Assembly: GCA_035718275.1 (NCBI GenBank)
Contig: DASTHI010000003.1
Span: forward strand, 62,001 to 126,000
Direction: 5' to 3'
Length of the DNA stretch: 64,000 bases
Source: Pseudolabrys sp035718275
GTDB taxonomy: Bacteria; Pseudomonadota; Alphaproteobacteria; Rhizobiales; Xanthobacteraceae
Of this stretch, positions 58,738 through 64,000 are shown piece after piece. The notes beneath the pieces were generated by a model, which saw only the letters and a list, made by a program, of their open reading frames with translations, did not search any database and was not told the DNA's origin. Each line of letters starts with the position of its first letter. Position 1 is the first letter of the stretch. The position numbers were made by a program, and so were the translations under genes.

Positions 58738-59811
58738 ATGATCGTCCTTGGCATCGAGACGACCTGCGACGAAACCGCGGCTGCGGTGGTCGAGCGTTCC
58801 GTGGACGGTCGCGGCAGAATCCTCTCCAATGTCGTCCTGTCGCAACTGAGTGAACATGCCGCATTCGGCGGCGTGGTTCCCGAAATAGCCGCGCGCGCGC
58901 ATGTCGAAGCCCTCGATTCCGTGATCGCAAGCGCCATGATGCAGGCCGAATGCGACTACGAGTCCCTTGATGGGGTCGCGGCAGCGGCCGGACCTGGCCT
59001 CATCGGAGGCGTGATCGTCGGACTGACGACCGCAAAGGCGATTGCTTTGGTCAGCAAGAAACCTCTGATCGCCGTCAATCACCTGGAGGCGCATGCGCTC
59101 ACCGCAAGGCTGACCGATAATACCCCTCTGCCATATTGTCTTTTTCTCGCCTCGGGTGGCCACACCCAGATCGTGGCCGTGCGCGGGGTCGGAGACTATG
59201 TGCGCCTCGGTACGACGCAGGACGATGCAATTGGCGAAGCCTTCGACAAGACTGCGAAACTGCTCGGCCTCGGTTATCCGGGCGGCCCTGAGGTCGAAAG
59301 AGAGGCGCTGCGCGGAAGTCCCACCCGATTTGGATTGCCGCGCCCGATGCATGGCCGCAAAGACGCGGATTTCTCGTTATCGGGTCTCAAGACTGCGTTG
59401 CGGCTCGAGGCTGAAAAGATCGCTCCTTTGAGCGATCAGGACGTGTCCGACCTTTGCGCCAGCTTCCAGCAGGCGATTGTCGATGTTGTATTCGATCGAT
59501 TGCGTGCTGGCTTGCGACTGTTTCGCGCCCGTTTCGGTGCTCCGAGCGCACTCGTCGCAGCCGGCGGCGTTGCTGCCAACAAATCTATTCGCAAAGTATT
59601 GACTCGGCTGGCGTTTGAAGTCGGCACGACGCTAGTCGCGCCGCCGCTTGAGCTTTGCACCGACAATGGCGCAATGATCGCCTGGGCGGGCTGCGAACGT
59701 CTCGCGCTCGGTCTCAGCGATCCCCTCGACATCGCGCCGCGAGCCCGCTGGCCGCTCGATCAGATCGCCGCCGCCGAAGGCGCGCGACGGCGCACGGCAG
59801 CCTACAAATGA
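58738..59811 (+). CDS. tsaD: tRNA N6-threonylcarbamoyladenosine synthase catalytic subunit TsaD
   Basis: 357 residues. The metal ligands His115 and His119 lie in VNHLEAHAL. LGIETTCDETAAAVV is the ASKHA phosphate-1 loop, and ASGGHTQIVAV with DGDD-like LGTTQDDAIGEAFDKTAKLLGLGYPGG follows. VAAGGVAANKSIRK and LCTDNGAMIAWAG are adenosine-site blocks. It transfers threonylcarbamoyl to A37 of ANN-decoding tRNAs with TsaB and TsaE, essential in most bacteria. It is followed by gpsA after 22 bases, a common alphaproteobacterial order. Confidence 0.98.
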   Translation: MIVLGIETTCDETAAAVVERSVDGRGRILSNVVLSQLSEHAAFGGVVPEIAARAHVEALDSVIASAMMQAECDYESLDGVAAAAGPGLIGGVIVGLTTAKAIALVSKKPLIAVNHLEAHALTARLTDNTPLPYCLFLASGGHTQIVAVRGVGDYVRLGTTQDDAIGEAFDKTAKLLGLGYPGGPEVEREALRGSPTRFGLPRPMHGRKDADFSLSGLKTALRLEAEKIAPLSDQDVSDLCASFQQAIVDVVFDRLRAGLRLFRARFGAPSALVAAGGVAANKSIRKVLTRLAFEVGTTLVAPPLELCTDNGAMIAWAGCERLALGLSDPLDIAPRARWPLDQIAAAEGARRRTAAYK

Positions 59812-59833
59812 CAAGCTCTATGGATCCCCTCGA

Positions 59834-60820
59834 ATGAGATTACAGCGGATCGCCGTACTCGGGGGAGGAGCGTGGGGCACGGCCCTGGCGCTTACCTGCG
59901 CGCGCGCCGGCCGAGACGTCGTCTTGTGGGAGTACGATCAACGCAACGCAGAACACCTTGTCAGTCGCAGGGAGAGCCTTTTTCTTCCCGGCGTGAAGCT
60001 GCGAGACAGCATCAAGCTGATCCGCAACCTTGACGAAGCCGCAGACACGGACGCTGTTCTAATCGTGGTGCCCGCGCAATCAACGCGCGCGGTAGCGCAT
60101 TCACTCGCCGGAGCGTTGCCCGATTCTGTGCCCGTGGTCGTTTGCGCCAAGGGAATCGAGCGAGATACGCACAAGTTCATGACGGAGATCATCGCCGAAT
60201 GCGCGCCAAGAGTCGTGCCAGCGATTCTTTCGGGACCGAGCTTCGCCGCCGATGTCGCACGTGGGCTGCCGACTGCGGTCACCATAGCAGCAGCCAATCT
60301 CGATGTTGCAGTCTCGCTTGCACATGCCATCAATGCCGACGGTTTTCGGCCGTATCATTCAACCGATGTGAGAGGCGTAGAACTAGGCGGCGCGACCAAG
60401 AACGTTCTTGCCATCGCCGCGGGCATCGTCACCGGACGCGGGCTCGGCGCAAGCGCATTGGCCGCTTTGACCACACGCGGTTTTGCGGAGTTGGTGCGCT
60501 TCGGCAAGGTTTTCGGCGCGCGGCCAGAGACGATGATGGGACTTTCCGGCCTCGGTGATCTCATCCTGACCTGCTCGACGCCGCAGTCGCGCAATTTTTC
60601 ATATGGCCTCGCCATAGGCAAAGGCGAGAAGCCCGAGATAGCGGCGCACGGCAAGCTGACGGAAGGAGTATTTACCGCGCCGGTATTGGTCGAGATGGCA
60701 CGGCGAAGAGATGTAGACATGCCGATCTCGGCTGCTGTAGCGGAGGTGCTGGCGGGAAAAATGGGCGTGGATCAGGCGATCGAATCGCTGCTCGCGCGTC
60801 CGCTCAAATCGGAAGAATGA
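59834..60820 (+). CDS. gpsA: glycerol-3-phosphate dehydrogenase [NAD(P)+]
   Basis: 328 residues. RIAVLGGGAWGTALALTCARAG (about 5-26) is the N-terminal dinucleotide-binding motif GxGxWG. VVVCAKGIERDTHKFM, ILSGPSFAADVARGLPTAVTIA and the catalytic Lys region RGVELGGATKNVLAIAAGIVTGRGLG all fit GpsA. LSGLGDLILTCSTPQSRNF is the C-terminal signature. It reduces dihydroxyacetone phosphate to sn-glycerol 3-phosphate for phospholipids. It is followed after 1 base by the EVE-domain gene. Confidence 0.98.
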   Translation: MRLQRIAVLGGGAWGTALALTCARAGRDVVLWEYDQRNAEHLVSRRESLFLPGVKLRDSIKLIRNLDEAADTDAVLIVVPAQSTRAVAHSLAGALPDSVPVVVCAKGIERDTHKFMTEIIAECAPRVVPAILSGPSFAADVARGLPTAVTIAAANLDVAVSLAHAINADGFRPYHSTDVRGVELGGATKNVLAIAAGIVTGRGLGASALAALTTRGFAELVRFGKVFGARPETMMGLSGLGDLILTCSTPQSRNFSYGLAIGKGEKPEIAAHGKLTEGVFTAPVLVEMARRRDVDMPISAAVAEVLAGKMGVDQAIESLLARPLKSEE

Positions 60821-60821
60821 A

Positions 60822-61238
60822 ATGGCATATTGGCTGATGAAATCTGAGCCAGACTCATGGTCGTGGGACCAACAAGCCAAAAAGGGAGCCAAGGGCGAGG
60901 TTTGGTCGGGCGTCCGCAATCATCAAGCCAAGCAGAATCTTATCAGGATGAAGAAGGGCGACCGCGCGTTCTTTTATCATTCCAATATCGAAAAGGAGAT
61001 CGTCGGTATCGTCGAAATCATCCGCGAGGCGCATGCGGATCCGACTGCAAAGGCGGGCGACCCGTGGGTTGCAGTAGATGTCAAAGCTGCGCGGGCCTTT
61101 GCCAATCCGGTCTCAATCGAAGCTGTCAAGGCAGAGCCCAGGCTCAGATCGATGGTCCTTGTAAACAACTCCCGGCTGTCGGTGCAGCCGGTCACTGCTG
61201 ACGAATGGCGCATCGTCTGCAGGATGGGCGGGCTTTGA
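60822..61238 (+). CDS. EVE-domain protein
   Basis: 138 residues, a stand-alone EVE domain. MAYWLMKSEPDSWSWDQ, EVWSGVRNHQAKQNLIRMKKGDRAFFYHS, IVGIVEIIREAHADPTAKAGDPWVAVDVKAARAF, LVNNSRLSVQPVTADEWRIV are the conserved blocks, including the aromatic cage (Trp4, Trp31-region, Tyr52-region, Trp near the end). EVE domains are PUA-like and read modified bases. The alphaproteobacterial stand-alone type often follows gpsA. The start one base after the gpsA stop shows cotranscription. Confidence 0.94.
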   Translation: MAYWLMKSEPDSWSWDQQAKKGAKGEVWSGVRNHQAKQNLIRMKKGDRAFFYHSNIEKEIVGIVEIIREAHADPTAKAGDPWVAVDVKAARAFANPVSIEAVKAEPRLRSMVLVNNSRLSVQPVTADEWRIVCRMGGL

Positions 61239-61292
61239 GCTGCATTCGCTCCGCAGCCGCGCAAGAGACGCATCTCAGGTTTTGAGGGCTTG

Positions 61293-61724
61293 ATGGCGCA
61301 ATTACAGAACCTGCATGCACTGCCAATCATTCTGGCCGCGGTGCTGGCATGGATTTTCGGTGCTCTCTACTACGGGATCCTCGGCCGCAAATGGGCCGCC
61401 GCCCAGGGCAAAACCGTCGAGCAGTTCAGGGTCGAAAGCGCCGGCAAGTCCACACCAGCGCGGAGCGCGCCATTGGTGCTGTCTTTCGTCGCCGAACTGA
61501 TCATGGCATCCGCTCTTTCGGGCATCATGTTTCACATCGGCATATATACGCTCCGCGCGGGAGCATTTTCCGGGCTTATGTGCTGGATCGGCTTTGTGCT
61601 TACAACAATCGTGGTCAACTATACCTTTGCGTCCCGCGGCCTCGCCTTGACGGCGATAGACGCTGGCCACTGGCTCGGTGTGCTCGTTATTATCGGCTCT
61701 GTGCTGGGGTGGTCTGGCGCCTGA
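61293..61724 (+). CDS. DUF1761 membrane protein
   Basis: 143 residues from the ATG at 61293 (an in-frame TTG lies 3 bases upstream). Four hydrophobic segments: about 9-27, 62-82, 88-108 and 118-140. AAVLAWIFGALYYGILGRKWAAAQG is the signature of the DUF1761 family, with a conserved GxxWYxxLG-like block. Function unknown. It begins 54 bases after the EVE-domain gene and may share its transcript. No signal peptide cleavage is expected. Confidence 0.85.
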   Translation: MAQLQNLHALPIILAAVLAWIFGALYYGILGRKWAAAQGKTVEQFRVESAGKSTPARSAPLVLSFVAELIMASALSGIMFHIGIYTLRAGAFSGLMCWIGFVLTTIVVNYTFASRGLALTAIDAGHWLGVLVIIGSVLGWSGA

Positions 61725-61774
61725 AGGGGTTGCATTCCCCGCCAGAACTGCGCGACTAAGGTCGATGTGCCGCC

Positions 61775-61804
61775 TTGTCGCAAATCAAGGCGACGTCGCA
61801 TAAT
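61775..61804 (+). promoter_or_regulatory. candidate sigma-70 type promoter of acs
   Basis: TTGTCG (61775-61780) and CATAAT (61799-61804) are separated by 18 bases, preceded by C as in the alphaproteobacterial CTTG consensus. The predicted start would lie about 50 bases upstream of the acs ATG. It is a visual match only. Confidence 0.4.
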
Positions 61805-61860
61805 GGTAAGAAGAAGTATGCCAAAGGCCCGCGGCCAGCAGCGGGCGGGAGGAGTTGTCA

Positions 61861-63819
61861 ATGTCCGAGAAAGTTTATGAGGTCCCGGCCGAGTGGCGAA
61901 AACGCGCATTTCTTGACGATGCCAAATACCAGGAAATGTATGCGCGCTCGATCAAGGATCCGAACGGATTCTGGGCCGAGCAGGCCAAGCGAATCGATTG
62001 GATCAAGCCCTTCAGCAAGGTCAAGAACACCTCCTATGACCCGCACAACGTGTCGATCAAGTGGTTCGAGGACGGCACGCTGAACGCTTGCTACAACTGC
62101 GTTGATCGTCATCTCGCGAAGCGCGGAGACCAGATCGCCATCCTTTGGGAAGGCGACGATCCCAAGGAAGACAGGGTCGTCACCTACAGGAAGCTGCATA
62201 CCGAGGTCTGCCGCTTCGCCAATGTTCTGAAATCGCGTGGCGTCAAAAAGGGAGACCGCGTCACCATCTACATGCCGATGATTCCCGAGGCAGCCATTTC
62301 GATGCTGGCCTGCGCGCGGATCGGCGCAATTCACTCGGTGGTCTTTGGCGGATTTTCCCCGGACTCGCTCGCAGGACGGATCGAGGATTGCAAATCCAAC
62401 GTCGTCATCACCGCCGATGAAGGCATTCGCGGAGGTCGCAAGATTCCGCTTAAGGCCAATGTGGATGCCGCATGCGATAAAGTCGGGGGCGTCACATCTG
62501 TCATCGTCGTCAAGCGCACCAACGCGCCGGTCAGCATGAAATCCGGGCGCGATCATTACTACGATGATGTTGCGAAGAACGTGTCGGCCGACTGTCCCTG
62601 CGAAGAGATGAGCGCAGAAGATCCGCTGTTCATCCTTTATACGTCGGGCTCCACGGGCAAGCCGAAGGGTGTGCTGCACACGACCGGCGGCTACCTGCTC
62701 TTTACGGCGATCACCCATCAATACGTGTTCGATTATCATGATGGCGATATTTACTGGTGCACGGCTGACGTCGGCTGGGTGACCGGGCACAGCTATATTG
62801 TCTATGGACCGCTCGCGAACGGCGCGATCTCCATGATGTTTGAAGGTGTGCCAAACTATCCGACGACCTCCCGGTTTTGGGAAGTCTGCGACAAGCACAA
62901 GGTGAACATCATCTACACCGCGCCGACCGCGATTCGTGCGCTGATGCAGAGCGGCGATGCGCCGGTGAAGAAGACATCGCGGAAATCACTGCGACTGCTC
63001 GGCACCGTCGGCGAGCCGATCAATCCCGAAGCCTGGGAGTGGTACTACCATGTCGTCGGCGAGGATCGCTGCCCGATCGTCGACACCTGGTGGCAGACGG
63101 AAACGGGTGGAATTTTGATCACGCCATTGCCGGGCGCAACAAAGCTCAAGCCTGGCTCCGCTACGCGTCCGTTCTTCGGCGTCATTCCCCAGATCGTCGA
63201 TGCGGAAGGCAAGGAGGTGAAAGGCGCCGGCAGCGGCAATCTGTGCGTGGCTGACGCATGGCCAGGGCAGATGCGGACCGTCTACGGCGATCATCAGCGT
63301 TTCGTCGACACGTATTTCAAGACCTATCCCGGCAAATACTTCACCGGCGACGGCTGCCGTCGCGACGAGGACGGGTACTATTGGATCACCGGCCGCGTCG
63401 ACGACGTCATCAATGTCGCCGGGCATCGGCTCGGCACGGCCGAAGTCGAGAGCGCGCTCGTGGCGCATCCAAAAGTGTCGGAAGCGGCGGTGGTGGGGTA
63501 CCCGCACGACATCAAAGGCCAAGGCATCTACGCCTATGTCACTTTGATGGCCGGCGAAAAGCCGAGCGAGGACTTGCGGAAGGAGCTCGTCGGCTGGGTG
63601 CGCAAAGAGATCGGTCCTATCGCATCGCCCGACCTCATCCAGTTCGCTCCGAGCCTTCCGAAGACGCGCTCGGGCAAGATCATGCGCAGAATTCTGCGCA
63701 AGATTGCAGAAGACGAATACGGCAATCTTGGCGACACATCCACGCTCGCCGATCCAGCGGTGGTCGACGACCTTGTGAGCAACAGGCAAAACAAAAAGGC
63801 CGCAAAGGCCAGCGCCTGA
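61861..63819 (+). CDS. acs: acetyl-CoA synthetase (AMP-forming)
   Basis: 652 residues from the ATG at 61861 (GGGAGGAG 9 bases upstream). An in-frame TTG 6 bases before it would only add two residues. The AMP-binding P-loop is YTSGSTGKPKGVLHTTGGY (near 260-278). DTWWQTETGG is the acetate/ATP region, and YFTGDGCRRDEDGYYWITGRVDDVINVAGHRLGTAEVE carries the conserved Asp-Arg hinge. The catalytic Lys that can be acetylated is in RSGKIMRRILRKIA near the C-terminus. It makes acetyl-CoA from acetate in the cytoplasm, and fits a cell that uses the ethylmalonyl-CoA pathway (mch is at 2102). Single gene with a hairpin behind it. Confidence 0.98.
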   Translation: MSEKVYEVPAEWRKRAFLDDAKYQEMYARSIKDPNGFWAEQAKRIDWIKPFSKVKNTSYDPHNVSIKWFEDGTLNACYNCVDRHLAKRGDQIAILWEGDDPKEDRVVTYRKLHTEVCRFANVLKSRGVKKGDRVTIYMPMIPEAAISMLACARIGAIHSVVFGGFSPDSLAGRIEDCKSNVVITADEGIRGGRKIPLKANVDAACDKVGGVTSVIVVKRTNAPVSMKSGRDHYYDDVAKNVSADCPCEEMSAEDPLFILYTSGSTGKPKGVLHTTGGYLLFTAITHQYVFDYHDGDIYWCTADVGWVTGHSYIVYGPLANGAISMMFEGVPNYPTTSRFWEVCDKHKVNIIYTAPTAIRALMQSGDAPVKKTSRKSLRLLGTVGEPINPEAWEWYYHVVGEDRCPIVDTWWQTETGGILITPLPGATKLKPGSATRPFFGVIPQIVDAEGKEVKGAGSGNLCVADAWPGQMRTVYGDHQRFVDTYFKTYPGKYFTGDGCRRDEDGYYWITGRVDDVINVAGHRLGTAEVESALVAHPKVSEAAVVGYPHDIKGQGIYAYVTLMAGEKPSEDLRKELVGWVRKEIGPIASPDLIQFAPSLPKTRSGKIMRRILRKIAEDEYGNLGDTSTLADPAVVDDLVSNRQNKKAAKASA

Positions 63820-63846
63820 ATTCACTAGAGTAGAAAGATGGCACGG

Positions 63847-63867
63847 GGCCGGGACATGATCCCGGCC
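63847..63867. other. stem-loop behind acs
   Basis: An 8-bp perfect stem (GGCCGGGA 63847-63854, TCCCGGCC 63860-63867) with a 5-base loop lies 28 bases after the acs stop. No T-run follows on the plus strand, so it may protect the 3' end of the mRNA or assist rho-dependent termination. The last 130 bases of the window hold no gene I can support. Confidence 0.5.
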
Positions 63868-64000
63868 TCGCGATTGGTGCAAAGGCGCACGCCCGTCGCT
63901 CGTCGCACCTAAACCTGTGCGTTACTGCCATTTTCTTTCAATCTTCGCGACGCGGACACAATTTATCGGCAAGTATCCCGGTATGCCGCGTCCACGCACC

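Noticed and set aside
61858..62898. A 346-codon minus-strand frame opposite acs
   Set aside because: It is antisense to acetyl-CoA synthetase and lacks any recognisable domain.
63983..64000. An ATG at the right edge that might begin another gene
   Set aside because: Only six codons are visible, with no clear ribosome-binding site or family match.

Overview
The window is a 64 kb stretch of GC-rich chromosomal DNA from an alphaproteobacterium, most likely of the order Hyphomicrobiales (Rhizobiales), in the Bradyrhizobium/Xanthobacteraceae neighbourhood. Evidence for this is the sdhCDAB operon order, an invasion-associated-locus-B (IalB) family protein, a HWE-type histidine kinase, a Ctp-type tad/cpa pilus locus, a mesaconyl-CoA hydratase of the ethylmalonyl-CoA pathway, the yggT-DUF167-folD set and the hemC-hemD-mitofilin-hemY cluster divergent from tsaD-gpsA. 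I see no insertion sequence, phage gene, CRISPR array or rRNA. Two tRNAs are present: Ala(CGC) and Thr(CGT).

Layout. 1-2000: start of leuB, then a locus on the minus strand made of a secreted Met/Lys/Asp pentapeptide-repeat peptide, a membrane cytochrome b and a Tat-exported molybdopterin oxidoreductase. This is the gene set of the MrpX-YedZ1-YedY1 hypochlorite/methionine-sulfoxide scavenging system. 2100-8750: mesaconyl-CoA hydratase, a small monooxygenase-fold protein, a LysR regulator, succinate dehydrogenase sdhCDAB and a flavin-oxidase-fold gene broken by one amber codon. 8900-25000: core housekeeping genes (argG, rlmN, typA, folD, phhB) mixed with envelope proteins (PDZ-M48 lipoprotein, PAP2 phosphatase, site-2 protease, IalB, YggT) and single enzymes (nitrilase, quinone oxidoreductase). 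25100-30700: tRNA-Ala, isochorismatase-type hydrolase, PAS-PAS-HWE kinase, amidotransferase, SDR and an MFS transporter. 30880-39100: a tad/cpa secretion-pilus operon on the minus strand (cpaB, cpaC, a short CpaD-like lipoprotein, cpaE/tadZ, cpaF/tadA, tadB, tadC, a TadD-like TPR lipoprotein), with no pilin or prepilin peptidase gene in the window.

39500-50700 is the main accessory region. It has two complete nitrate/sulfonate/taurine-type ABC importers pointing at each other, packed with a carboxymuconolactone-decarboxylase-family protein, an alpha/beta hydrolase like the C-C hydrolases of nicotine breakdown, an M24-fold hydrolase lacking most metal ligands, a RidA protein and an aspartase/fumarase-superfamily lyase. 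I infer uptake and breakdown of an unidentified, probably nitrogen-containing organic compound. 50700-54100: an LplT-like MFS protein, a 32-residue membrane peptide and two tandem ParA/MinD-like ATPases, one of which has lost the signature lysine. 54100-64000: tRNA-Thr, hemY-like, alphaproteobacterial mitofilin/Mic60, hemD, hemC, then tsaD, gpsA, an EVE-domain protein, a DUF1761 membrane protein and acetyl-CoA synthetase.

All functional calls are from reading translated sequence by eye. No database search was run, so family names are recognition-based and start sites are chosen from ribosome-binding sites, overlaps and family N-termini.
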